A DNA stretch of 8,574 bases from an uncultured Prevotellaceae bacterium (GTDB lineage: Bacteria > Bacteroidota > Bacteroidia > Bacteroidales > Bacteroidaceae): assembly GCA_946413885.1 (NCBI GenBank), contig CAMKMK010000096.1:1-8574 (forward strand), given 5' to 3'. This document shows, one piece after another, positions 1 to 5,954 of the stretch. The notes under the pieces are model-generated. The model had not been told where the DNA came from. It did no database searches and worked only from the letters and a program-made list of their open reading frames with translations. Position 1 is the first letter of the stretch. Each line of letters opens with the position of its first letter. The translations under genes and the position numbers were made by a program.

Positions 1-131
1 AGAAGATGAAGGAACTGGGAGCTCCCATCAAGGTGATTCACAAGCCCTCGATAGGTCATCACCCCCACTCGCTGAGCAATCCCCAGCCCATCGTAGACTT
101 TATCCTGCAAGCCATGAATCAGGACAATTAG
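1..131 (+). CDS. C-terminal end of an alpha/beta-hydrolase-like protein (5' truncated)
   Basis: The frame beginning at base 3 is open from the window edge to a TAG at 129-131, giving 42 residues. The tail contains GAPIKVIHKPSIGHHPHSL followed by a helix-like PIVDFILQA. A His-rich loop just after a short strand, then a C-terminal helix, is the usual place of the catalytic histidine in serine esterases and prolyl-oligopeptidase-like hydrolases, and the GHHPHSL stretch fits that. The nucleophile and acid residues lie outside the window, so family and substrate cannot be assigned. The reading is supported by the strong terminator that follows the stop by about 30 bases on the same strand. It could be a carbohydrate esterase, in keeping with the GH2 gene downstream, but that is inference. 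Confidence 0.6.
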   Translation, partial: KMKELGAPIKVIHKPSIGHHPHSLSNPQPIVDFILQAMNQDN

Positions 132-163
132 CACACGAAAATGGGAACCAGACAGAAACGGAG

Positions 164-202
164 AGCGCCCCAGAAGTAGAGATACTCCTGAGGCGCTTTT
201 TT
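164..202 (+). terminator. Rho-independent terminator after the hydrolase gene
   Basis: The arms AGCGCC (164-169) and GGCGCT (192-197) pair perfectly. After one mismatch the stem continues with CAG (171-173) against CTG (188-190), and a run of six T (197-202) follows. It lies 32 bases after the hydrolase stop and reads in the same direction. The T-run runs directly into the first unit of the 22-base repeat array. Confidence 0.85.
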
Positions 203-331
203 CAACGTGTTGTGTTCGCAGGAAGAACGTGTTGTCTTTGCAGTTTCAACGTGTTGTGTTCGTGGGAAGAACGTGTTGTCTTTTGATTTCTCACGCGTGG
301 GATTCTTTATTTCAACGTGTAGAATCCCTCG
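200..331. repeat. Six-unit tandem array with a 22-base period
   Basis: Units start at 200, 222, 244, 266, 288 and 310 with no spacers. The 10-mer AACGTGTTGT occurs at 204, 226, 248 and 270, exactly 22 bases apart. The fifth position (292) has the degenerate CACGCGTGGG and the sixth (314) has AACGTGTAGA. Read on the minus strand, each unit is 11 variable bases followed by an 11-base semi-conserved block: ACACGTTGAAA (units 1, 3 and 6), ACACGTTCTTC (units 2 and 4) or ACGCGTGAGAA (unit 5). Units 1-4 thus alternate between two block types, and the 44-base pair 200-243 matches 244-287 at about 39 of 44 positions. The array lies between the 3' ends of converging genes and ends 11 bases before the stop codon of the membrane protein. 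No function is known to me. Confidence 0.85.
299..328. repeat. 8-bp inverted repeat spanning array units 5 and 6
   Basis: GGGATTCT (299-306) and AGAATCCC (321-328) are perfect reverse complements separated by 14 bases. Beyond one mismatch, two further pairs (CG at 296-297 with CG at 330-331) can extend the stem. The loop holds the conserved AACGTGT core of unit 6. No T-run follows on either strand, so this is not a classical intrinsic terminator, although it lies just past the 3' end of the minus-strand sigma operon and could stabilise that transcript end. Confidence 0.6.
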
Positions 332-342
332 TGCAGAAAGTT

Positions 343-933
343 TCAATCTTCCTCCGTAAGATCCTCGATCTGGTCGATGATTTCCTGGTACTGGCATTGG
401 GTCTTGGTGTGCATGTAGAACCCTAAGGCACCACCAATTATTGCGCCAATGCCTCCTGCCACCATAAATGTCTGGGCAGCATCGCTGCCATAGTACTTCC
501 AAACCTCGTAGGTCCACCATCCGAACCAAAGTATAAGGGAGGGGAATCCTACCCAAAGCCAGTCGGTGTCGAATTTCTTTGAACGGGCTATCTCGCGACG
601 CACTTCCACCAGATTGTTGCGCATCATGTTTGTGGCTCTCGCATTGCGGTTCATATTATATAATGTGGCACCTGCGCAACAGAGGATAAAGATGCTGGTG
701 CCGATCCAGAAGCTGAAGTCGAAACCAGACAGTTTGATGAATGTCCAATAGCTGTGTGGAATAATCAGCAGGCAGAGGATCATGACTATGAAATATCTGC
801 GATTGATGGTGCTCGCGGTATTCCTTATCGACTGGCGGATGATACGATCGTTCACTATCTCCTGCTCCTGAAGTTTCTTCTTCAGCGTATTCATCTGCTG
901 GCGCATATTCTCCATTTCAAAATTCTCGTTCAT
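343..933 (-). CDS. Four-helix membrane protein encoded with an ECF sigma factor
   Basis: A 196-residue protein read from ATG at 933 to TGA at 343. Residues 1-35 form a charged, Gln/Glu/Lys-rich amphipathic helix likely to make a coiled coil. Four hydrophobic segments follow at about 47-67, 73-93, 125-145 (Trp/Phe-rich) and 153-174 (Gly-rich, GGIGAIIGGALGF). A basic linker of about 30 residues separates helices 2 and 3, and the tail is acidic (DQIEDLTEED). There is no signal peptide and no recognised catalytic motif. The start lies 14 bases after the sigma-factor stop on the same strand with no promoter between, so the two genes are very probably cotranscribed. Position suggests a role in membrane control of the sigma factor, perhaps as an unconventional anti-sigma factor, but the zinc-binding anti-sigma motif and a FecR-like domain are both absent. 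I do not recognise a named family. Confidence 0.85.
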   Translation of the reverse strand: MNENFEMENMRQQMNTLKKKLQEQEIVNDRIIRQSIRNTASTINRRYFIVMILCLLIIPHSYWTFIKLSGFDFSFWIGTSIFILCCAGATLYNMNRNARATNMMRNNLVEVRREIARSKKFDTDWLWVGFPSLILWFGWWTYEVWKYYGSDAAQTFMVAGGIGAIIGGALGFYMHTKTQCQYQEIIDQIEDLTEED

Positions 934-947
934 AATGGGTCTTGTTT

Positions 948-1427
948 TTAATCGTTAGACATGTTCTTTAGTTGTTCTCTGATTCTGACCAGACGGACGC
1001 TGACGTTCTTGGCAGTAATGCCTACAATCTGTCCGATCTCCTCGTAAGGGAGGTTCTCGAGCCAAAGGAGGACGATTGCACGGTCGAAGGGCTGCAGGCG
1101 TGAAATCCTCTTGTGAAGCATATCGACCTGGCGCGTGTCCTCGTCGCGGTCTTCAAAGAGGTTGATGTCCATCGTGAGCCGAACGGTGGCTGCGCGGCGC
1201 TTCTTCCTGTCGAGGGAGATGCAGGTGTTGAGAGCGACGCGATAGATCCACGTCTGGATGTCGCTGCGGTGCTGGAATCCGTCGAACCCTTTCCAAAGAT
1301 TGACTAGTACTTCCTGGAAGAGGTCGTTGACTTCATCGGCATCCTGCGAGAACATGTAGCACACGGTGTAGATGGTGCTTTTGTGTTCCTTTACGGTTCG
1401 TGCGAATTGTTGTTCTACTGTTGTCAT
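948..1427 (-). CDS. ECF-type RNA polymerase sigma factor (sigma-70 family)
   Basis: A 159-residue protein with the two-domain layout of ECF sigma factors. Region 2 spans about residues 10-78 and includes DLFQEVLVNLWKGF (core-polymerase binding) and TWIYRVALNTC followed by a basic RKKRR stretch (-10 recognition). A short acidic linker leads to region 4 at about 106-155, with a helix-turn-helix in LPYEEIGQIVGITAKNVSVR and a basic recognition helix. Length is normal for the family. It directs RNA polymerase to a specific promoter set; the signal is unknown. The ATG at 1427 is chosen because region 2 begins soon after it. It is the first gene of an operon with the membrane protein downstream. Two candidate promoters lie in its upstream region, one of ECF type, which suggests autoregulation. 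Confidence 0.92.
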   Translation of the reverse strand: MTTVEQQFARTVKEHKSTIYTVCYMFSQDADEVNDLFQEVLVNLWKGFDGFQHRSDIQTWIYRVALNTCISLDRKKRRAATVRLTMDINLFEDRDEDTRQVDMLHKRISRLQPFDRAIVLLWLENLPYEEIGQIVGITAKNVSVRLVRIREQLKNMSND

Positions 1428-1459
1428 TGTTTCGTCTGTTGAATTCAGTTTTTACCCAT

Positions 1460-1487
1460 TAGACGCGTTGGGGTCGAAAAAACTACA
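1460..1487 (-). promoter_or_regulatory. Candidate ECF-type (autoregulatory) promoter of the sigma operon
   Basis: On the minus strand, TGTAG (1487-1483) and CGTCTA (1465-1460) are separated by 17 bases. CGTC is the -10 element of many ECF sigma promoters, and the spacing fits. Transcription would start near 1452, giving a short leader to the ATG at 1427. The -35 side lacks the common AAC core, so this call is tentative. Confidence 0.35.
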
Positions 1488-1526
1488 CGAAAATGAAACT
1501 TTTTTTCTGATATCACGGATTTTTTG

Positions 1527-1559
1527 CAAAGTTAATAAATAATGGCAGTTCCTGCAAAA
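1527..1559 (-). promoter_or_regulatory. Bacteroidetes housekeeping promoter for the sigma operon
   Basis: On the minus strand, TTTTG (1559-1555) and TAACTTTG (1534-1527) are separated by exactly 20 bases, matching the Bacteroidetes primary-sigma consensus TTTG/TAnnTTTG. The leader to the sigma start codon would be about 95 bases and contains the candidate ECF promoter. Confidence 0.65.
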
Positions 1560-1576
1560 GAAAGAAATAGTTTTCC

Positions 1577-1609
1577 TTTTGTATTCCTCTCATTTTTTTC
1601 GTAACTTTG
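1577..1609 (+). promoter_or_regulatory. Promoter P1 upstream of the GH2 gene
   Basis: TTTTG (1577-1581), 20-base spacer, TAACTTTG (1602-1609). This is a full match to the Bacteroidetes -33/-7 consensus. It faces away from the sigma-operon promoter, so the region is divergent. The leader to the GH2 start at 1806 would be nearly 200 bases long. Confidence 0.6.
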
Positions 1610-1660
1610 CGATCAGTATCACGAACTCATTCCGTCTCGTCAAAAAAAGAACAAGATTCT

Positions 1661-1691
1661 TTTGTTTTGCTCTCAACTTTTCGTAACTTTG
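1661..1691 (+). promoter_or_regulatory. Promoter P2 upstream of the GH2 gene
   Basis: TTTG (1661-1664), 19-base spacer, TAACTTTG (1684-1691). The second of three consecutive rightward consensus promoters, 82 bases after P1. A 13-base dyad starts directly after its -7 box. Confidence 0.6.
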
Positions 1692-1704
1692 ACTTCGTCG
1701 AAGT
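1692..1704. promoter_or_regulatory. Small dyad at the start site of P2, possible operator
   Basis: ACTTCG and CGAAGT are perfect reverse complements around a single central T (1692-1704). A one-base loop cannot fold as RNA, so if it matters it would be a DNA site for a dimeric regulator. It covers the expected transcription start of P2. A chance origin is quite possible at this length. Confidence 0.25.
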
Positions 1705-1732
1705 TCCTACCGCTCGGAAAAGTTCAAATAAA

Positions 1733-1764
1733 TTTGGCTTTTTACTCGCTTATTCGTAACTTTG
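1733..1764 (+). promoter_or_regulatory. Promoter P3, proximal to the GH2 gene
   Basis: TTTG (1733-1736), 20-base spacer, TAACTTTG (1757-1764). Transcription would start near 1770, giving a leader of about 35 bases to the ATG at 1806. This is the usual arrangement in Bacteroidales, so P3 is the likeliest main promoter. Confidence 0.7.
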
Positions 1765-1805
1765 GCCCCAAAAAGAAACATCAATCACACAAAAAATACA
1801 TCCAC

Positions 1806-3665
1806 ATGAAAAGAATCCTATCATGCCTCTGTCTGATGGTAATGGTCGCCATCGCATGGGCGCAGCCTCGTGCTGAGTATCCACGTCCCCAGTTTGAACG
1901 TGCCGACTGGCAGAACCTGAATGGCCAATGGACGTACCACTTCGATTTCGTTGGTAGCGGCTTAGAGAAGAACTACCCTGAAAGCAAGGGATTCGACGGC
2001 AAAATCACCGTCCCCTTCTGCCCTGAGAGCAAGCTCTCTGGCGTTGGCTACACAGATTTCATCAACAACATCTGGTACCAGCGCAACATCAGCGCTCCAC
2101 AAGCCTGGCAGGGCAAGAACATACGCCTGAACTTCGGCGCCGTGTACTACAACTCTGCCATATACATCGATGGCAAGCTGGCAGGACGTCACTTCGGCGG
2201 CAGCAGCAGTTTCTCGATTGACGTGACGAAGTTCCTGAGCGACGGCAAAAGCCATTCCTTGGTGGTTCATGCCTACAGCGACACGCGCACGACGAAACAA
2301 CCTGCAGGAAAGCAGAACGTACGCCTGAACCAATTTGAATGCATGTACACGCGCACGACAGGTATCTGGCAGACCGTATGGATGGAACCTGTGGCTGCGG
2401 AAGGCTTGGAACGCGCTCAAGTAATCACAGACATCGACCAGAAACAAATCATTATCCATCCTGAGTTCTACAGCCAGTCGCAAGGCACTCTGACCGTCAC
2501 CCTGAAAGACGGCAAGAAGGTGGTGGCAAGCCAAAACGTGAAGGCTCAGAACGCGAGCACCGTCGTACTGCCCGTGAAGTCTCCCAAGCTTTGGAGCCCA
2601 GATAGTCCCTTCCTTTACGACCTGACCTATCAGGTGAAGAATGCTCAGGGCGAGGTGATCGACGAGGTAAGCAGCTACGTGGGGATGCGAAAGATTCACG
2701 TGGAGGGCAACAAGACGTACCTCAACAACGAACCTTTCTACCAGCGTCTGGTGCTGGATCAGGGATTCTATCCTGACGGCATCTGGACGGCTCCCAGCGA
2801 CGAGGCTTTGAAGCGCGACATCGAACTGAGCAAGCAGGCTGGATTCAATGGGGCGCGTCTGCATCAGAAGGTCTTCGAAGAGAGATTCCATTACTGGGCT
2901 GATCATCTGGGTTACATCACCTGGGGCGAGGCTCCCTCGTGGGGCATGAACACCAATGACCCAGAAGTGGCCCGCAACTTCATGACAGAATGGAGCGAGG
3001 AAATCATTCGCGACCGCAACCATCCCAGCATCGTCACCTGGACACCCATGAACGAGGAGTGGTGGCCTGACCGCGTGCAGTATCCGCGTTTCGTGAGCGA
3101 CGTGTATGACCTGAGCAAGATGCTCGACCCCACGCGTCCCGTTTGCGACGTGAGCGGTGGTGTACACATCAAGACAGACATCTGGACAACCCACAGCTAC
3201 GAGCAGGATCCTGCCAAGCTGAAGGAACTCGTCTTCAACGGCACACGATGGTTCCAGACGCCCAATGATTACCAAGGGCTGTACCGCACCAACGTGGGCT
3301 TCAATCGTCCCACAGACAACGAGAAATACGATTTCCCAACCTATGACGCTGCCACGATGCCCTACATTCTGGACGAGTTTGGCGGCATCAAGTGGGTGAA
3401 GGGGCAAGACAAAGAGACTGGGAACACCAACAAATCATGGGGCTATGGCGAGCCTCCCCACTCTTTGGAAGAGTTCTACAAGCGTCTGGAAGGTCAGGTA
3501 GATGCCCTGATGGAGATTAGCGAAAACGTATGGGGCTACTGCTACACGCAGCTGACTGATGTGGAACAAGAGCAGAATGGCATATACTTCTACGACAGAA
3601 GCAGCAAGTTCGACATGGCCCGCATCCATGCCATCTTCTCCAAGAAACCAGCAGGAAGCAAATAA
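1806..3665 (+). CDS. Secreted glycoside hydrolase family 2 protein
   Basis: A 619-residue protein with an N-terminal signal peptide (MKRIL, hydrophobic core, likely cleavage after AWA near residue 19), so it is exported to the periplasm or surface. Layout follows GH2: jelly-roll sugar-binding domain about 30-195 (with YTRTTGIWQTVWMEP near 181-195), an Ig-like sandwich about 200-300, and a TIM barrel from about 300 to the end. The family's acid/base Glu is E417 in TPMNEEWW, and the nucleophile is probably E524 in YILDEFGG. The protein ends soon after the barrel, without the extra C-terminal domains of LacZ-type enzymes. The frame is open upstream to 1662, but the ATG at 1806 gives the signal peptide and follows promoter P3. 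It is probably an exo-acting beta-glycosidase; galactosidase, glucuronidase or mannosidase cannot be told apart from this sequence. No SusC/SusD genes are adjacent. Confidence 0.9.
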   Translation: MKRILSCLCLMVMVAIAWAQPRAEYPRPQFERADWQNLNGQWTYHFDFVGSGLEKNYPESKGFDGKITVPFCPESKLSGVGYTDFINNIWYQRNISAPQAWQGKNIRLNFGAVYYNSAIYIDGKLAGRHFGGSSSFSIDVTKFLSDGKSHSLVVHAYSDTRTTKQPAGKQNVRLNQFECMYTRTTGIWQTVWMEPVAAEGLERAQVITDIDQKQIIIHPEFYSQSQGTLTVTLKDGKKVVASQNVKAQNASTVVLPVKSPKLWSPDSPFLYDLTYQVKNAQGEVIDEVSSYVGMRKIHVEGNKTYLNNEPFYQRLVLDQGFYPDGIWTAPSDEALKRDIELSKQAGFNGARLHQKVFEERFHYWADHLGYITWGEAPSWGMNTNDPEVARNFMTEWSEEIIRDRNHPSIVTWTPMNEEWWPDRVQYPRFVSDVYDLSKMLDPTRPVCDVSGGVHIKTDIWTTHSYEQDPAKLKELVFNGTRWFQTPNDYQGLYRTNVGFNRPTDNEKYDFPTYDAATMPYILDEFGGIKWVKGQDKETGNTNKSWGYGEPPHSLEEFYKRLEGQVDALMEISENVWGYCYTQLTDVEQEQNGIYFYDRSSKFDMARIHAIFSKKPAGSK

Positions 3666-3681
3666 GGAAGCAGAGGCCTCA

Positions 3682-4260
3682 TCACCTTTTCTCGGCTGTC
3701 GAATAGACATATCCGTCTCCCACCTTCGTGCCAAGCTTGTAGCCACGCAAAGAAGCTGGAGCGAGAGCATCCTTCAGATTGTTGGCTATCCCTGTGCCCT
3801 TGCATTTCAGGATAGCCTCCTTACGTGTCCAAAGACGGATGAACTCGAGACGGGAATCAGGAGCCGATTGGATCTGCTGAACCTCGTCAGGATTCATGGC
3901 ATAGGTGATGATGGAGGAAACGTTGTTGCGAAGTGACTCGATATCAAGTCCGCAAGGGCGATCGGACAGCATGCAACCCACCGCCATCTTGCAATGACTG
4001 ATGCTGAAATGGAGATCAGGATATTCTGCCAGGGAAGGCTTGCCACTCTCAGCATAAATGAATGTTGGCTGCATCGCAATGCCACATTCCTCGCGAAGGA
4101 GCTGACAAAGGAGCAGATAAGAGAGAGCGCAATCCAGCTGACCGCTCAGATGCCGATACCTGAGAGCCTGCTCACGTCGCCAGGCTGGCAGCTGATTCAC
4201 CAACGACTCCACATATTCTGGGGTCAGTTGAGAAGGTTTTTCCTGGATAATCAATTTCAT
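3682..4260 (-). CDS. 4'-phosphopantetheinyl transferase, Sfp type
   Basis: A 192-residue protein that would transfer the phosphopantetheine arm of coenzyme A to a serine of a carrier protein. The family signatures are in order: FSISHC at about 85-90, GLDIE at 104-108 with the magnesium-binding Asp106 and Glu108, and WTRKEAILKCKGTGI at about 144-158 with Lys147 and Glu148. The length is short for Sfp itself but normal for compact bacterial members. The ATG at 4260 is preferred over the GTG at 4263 because the ribosome-binding site AAAGGAAG (4270-4263) would overlap the GTG. The gene converges with the GH2 gene, with only 16 bases between stops. No acyl carrier protein, NRPS, PKS or fatty-acid gene is near, so the substrate is unknown. 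A weak promoter-like TAATTTCG lies at 4291-4284 on the minus strand, without a good -33 box. Confidence 0.88.
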   Translation of the reverse strand: MKLIIQEKPSQLTPEYVESLVNQLPAWRREQALRYRHLSGQLDCALSYLLLCQLLREECGIAMQPTFIYAESGKPSLAEYPDLHFSISHCKMAVGCMLSDRPCGLDIESLRNNVSSIITYAMNPDEVQQIQSAPDSRLEFIRLWTRKEAILKCKGTGIANNLKDALAPASLRGYKLGTKVGDGYVYSTAEKR

Positions 4261-4373
4261 CACTTCCTTTCAAACTTGCGTTGCGAAATTACAAATAATT
4301 GTCATAACAACGTTCGCCTTTCACCTTTTTTTCTTCTTTCCACAGGCAGATTCCACTTTTGTCACCTTAATTA

Positions 4374-4405
4374 TTTGCGCGCGTGACTATTTATTCGTAA
4401 CTTTG
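4374..4405 (+). promoter_or_regulatory. Promoter of the leu operon
   Basis: TTTG (4374-4377), 20-base spacer, TAACTTTG (4398-4405), a full Bacteroidetes consensus. Transcription would begin near 4412, leaving a leader of only about 33 bases before leuA. That is too short for a leader peptide plus attenuator hairpins, so leucine control by classical attenuation is unlikely. The spacer contains the self-complementary GCGCGC (4378-4383). Confidence 0.75.
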
Positions 4406-4444
4406 TGCCCCGAAAAGGTAAAAGATTTAAATTTTGACAGAAAA

Positions 4445-5947
4445 ATGAGTGACAGATTATTTGTTTTCGACACCACGCTGCGTGATGGAGAACAGGTTCC
4501 AGGATGTCAGTTGAATACGGTGGAGAAAATCCAGGTGGCCCGCCAGTTGGAAGCTCTTGGAGTGGATGTCATCGAGGCAGGCTTCCCTATAAGCAGCCCT
4601 GGTGACTTCAATTCTGTGATAGAGATAAGCAAGGCTGTGACATGGCCCACCATTTGTGCCCTGACCCGTGCTGTGGAGAAGGACATTGATGTGGCTGCTG
4701 ATGCGCTGAAATATGCCAAGCACAAGCGTATCCATACGGGTATAGGCACCTCGCCTTATCACATCAAGTATAAGTTCAACGCTTCCCCAGAGGAAATCAT
4801 CGAGCGTGCTGTAGCCGCCGTAAAGTATGCAAAGAAATATGTGGAGGATGTGGAATTCTATGCCGAAGATGCTGGCCGCACAGATAACGAGTACCTGGCT
4901 CGCGTGATTGATGCCGTGACCAAGGCTGGCGCTACTGTGTGCAACATCCCTGACACCACAGGTTTCCGCACTCCTTACGAATACGGAGAGAAAATCAAGT
5001 ATCTCTATGAGCATGTGGATGCCTTTGCAGCAGGCAAGAGCATTCTCTCGACCCATTGCCACAACGATCTGGGCATGGCGACTGCCAACACCATCGCTGG
5101 TGTGCTGAATGGCGCCCGCCAGGTGGAGGTGACCATCAACGGCATCGGAGAACGCGCAGGAAACACCTCTTTGGAAGAAGTTGTGATGACCTTCAAGACT
5201 CATCCCAACCTGAACATTGAGACAAACATCAACACCACGAAGATATTCCCCAGCAGCCGTATGGTGAGCAGTTTAATGAACATGCCCGTTCAGCCCAACA
5301 AGGCCATCGTGGGACGCAACGCCTTCGCTCACTCCAGCGGTATTCATCAGGATGGTGTGCTCAAGAATGCTTCCACTTACGAGATCATGGATCCCAAGGA
5401 AGTCGGCATCGATGACAACGCAATCGTATTGACTGCCCGCAGTGGGCGTGCCGCTCTGAAACATCGTCTGCACGTGAACGGTATCGAGGTGGATGGCGAC
5501 CGCCTGGACAAGATATATCAAGACTTCCTGGACTTGGCTGACAAGAAGAAAGAGGTGACAGACGATGACATCATGGTATTGGCTGGTGCTGATCGCTCAA
5601 AGAACCACAACGTGAAGTTGGATTACTTGCAGGTAACCACAGGAAAGGGCGTGAGAAGCGTGGCCAGCATTGGTCTGATCGTCGCCAACGAGAAGTTCGA
5701 GTCCGCCGCCTCTGGCAATGGGCCTGTAGATGCAGCCATCAAAGCCCTGAAGACCATCATCAAGCGGGAAATGACGCTGAAGGAATTCACCATTCAAGCC
5801 ATCAGCAAGGGTAGCGATGACGTGGGTAAGGTTCACATGCAGGTAGAATACAACGGACACGTTTATTATGGTTTCGGCGCCAATACAGACATCGTGACAG
5901 CCTCCGTGGAAGCCTACATCGACTGTATAAACAAGTTTAGAGATTAA
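4445..5947 (+). CDS. leuA: 2-isopropylmalate synthase
   Basis: A 500-residue cytosolic enzyme that condenses acetyl-CoA with 2-oxoisovalerate, the first step of leucine synthesis. The HMGL-like TIM barrel starts at once with DTTLRDGEQVPGCQL (residues 9-23). Metal ligands are Asp10-region (DTTLRD, 9-14), His204 and His206 in STHCHNDLGMATAN, and Asn240 in GIGERAGN. The C-terminal half (about 370-500, with SGNGPVDAA) is the LeuA allosteric dimer domain, so feedback inhibition by leucine is expected. Full length is normal for the family. The frame is open upstream to 4403, but that would begin inside the promoter. The ATG at 4445 puts the barrel motif at its usual distance. It is the first gene of the operon, 7 bases before leuC. 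Confidence 0.97.
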   Translation: MSDRLFVFDTTLRDGEQVPGCQLNTVEKIQVARQLEALGVDVIEAGFPISSPGDFNSVIEISKAVTWPTICALTRAVEKDIDVAADALKYAKHKRIHTGIGTSPYHIKYKFNASPEEIIERAVAAVKYAKKYVEDVEFYAEDAGRTDNEYLARVIDAVTKAGATVCNIPDTTGFRTPYEYGEKIKYLYEHVDAFAAGKSILSTHCHNDLGMATANTIAGVLNGARQVEVTINGIGERAGNTSLEEVVMTFKTHPNLNIETNINTTKIFPSSRMVSSLMNMPVQPNKAIVGRNAFAHSSGIHQDGVLKNASTYEIMDPKEVGIDDNAIVLTARSGRAALKHRLHVNGIEVDGDRLDKIYQDFLDLADKKKEVTDDDIMVLAGADRSKNHNVKLDYLQVTTGKGVRSVASIGLIVANEKFESAASGNGPVDAAIKALKTIIKREMTLKEFTIQAISKGSDDVGKVHMQVEYNGHVYYGFGANTDIVTASVEAYIDCINKFRD

Positions 5948-5952
5948 GGAAA
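5946..5952 (+). promoter_or_regulatory. Ribosome-binding site fixing the leuC start
   Basis: AAGGAAA (5946-5952) overlaps the leuA stop codon and lies just before the ATG at 5955. It is one of the few clear Shine-Dalgarno sequences in the window, and it supports translation of the unusual LeuC N-terminal extension. Confidence 0.6.
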
Positions 5953-5954
5953 CA

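Larger units (their letters stand above)
1428..1805. other. Gene-free divergent promoter region
   Basis: This 378-base stretch separates the leftward sigma operon from the rightward GH2 gene. It holds one housekeeping and one candidate ECF promoter facing left, and three housekeeping promoters facing right. It is richer in A and T than the genes on either side. I see no convincing small gene, RNA gene or terminator in it. The open frame from 1662 is simply the GH2 frame extended upstream. Confidence 0.7.

Noticed and set aside
200..331. CRISPR array
   Set aside because: Units are 22 bases, contiguous, without unique spacers, and no cas genes are near.
128..556. Minus-strand frame of 142 codons running through the repeat array
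   Set aside because: It overlaps the well-supported membrane-protein gene in another frame and also runs through the terminator and the repeats, so it is not a coding sequence.
1662..1805. Upstream extension of the GH2 frame by 48 codons
   Set aside because: It would begin inside promoter P2 and place P3 within the gene, and the signal peptide would be internal. The ATG at 1806 is the better start.
1962..3407. Long open frame (481 codons) on the minus strand
   Set aside because: It lies entirely antisense to the GH2 gene, whose signal peptide, domains and catalytic residues are clear. The translated product is His/Val/Leu-rich with no recognisable domain, as expected for a shadow frame.
3653..3672. 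Direct repeat AGGAAGCA on both sides of the GH2 stop codon, and the palindrome GAGGCCTC at 3673-3680
   Set aside because: Both are too short to distinguish from chance. The palindrome lacks a loop and an adjoining T-run, so I do not call it a terminator.
4261..4263. GTG start for the phosphopantetheinyl transferase
   Set aside because: It overlaps the ribosome-binding site AAAGGAAG; the next codon, ATG at 4260, is better placed.
4403..4444. Upstream TTG start for leuA
   Set aside because: The codon is part of the -7 promoter box, so it would not be in the transcript.
4457..5203. Open frame of 248 codons on the minus strand
   Set aside because: It is antisense to the conserved barrel of leuA and shows no domain; a shadow of codon bias.
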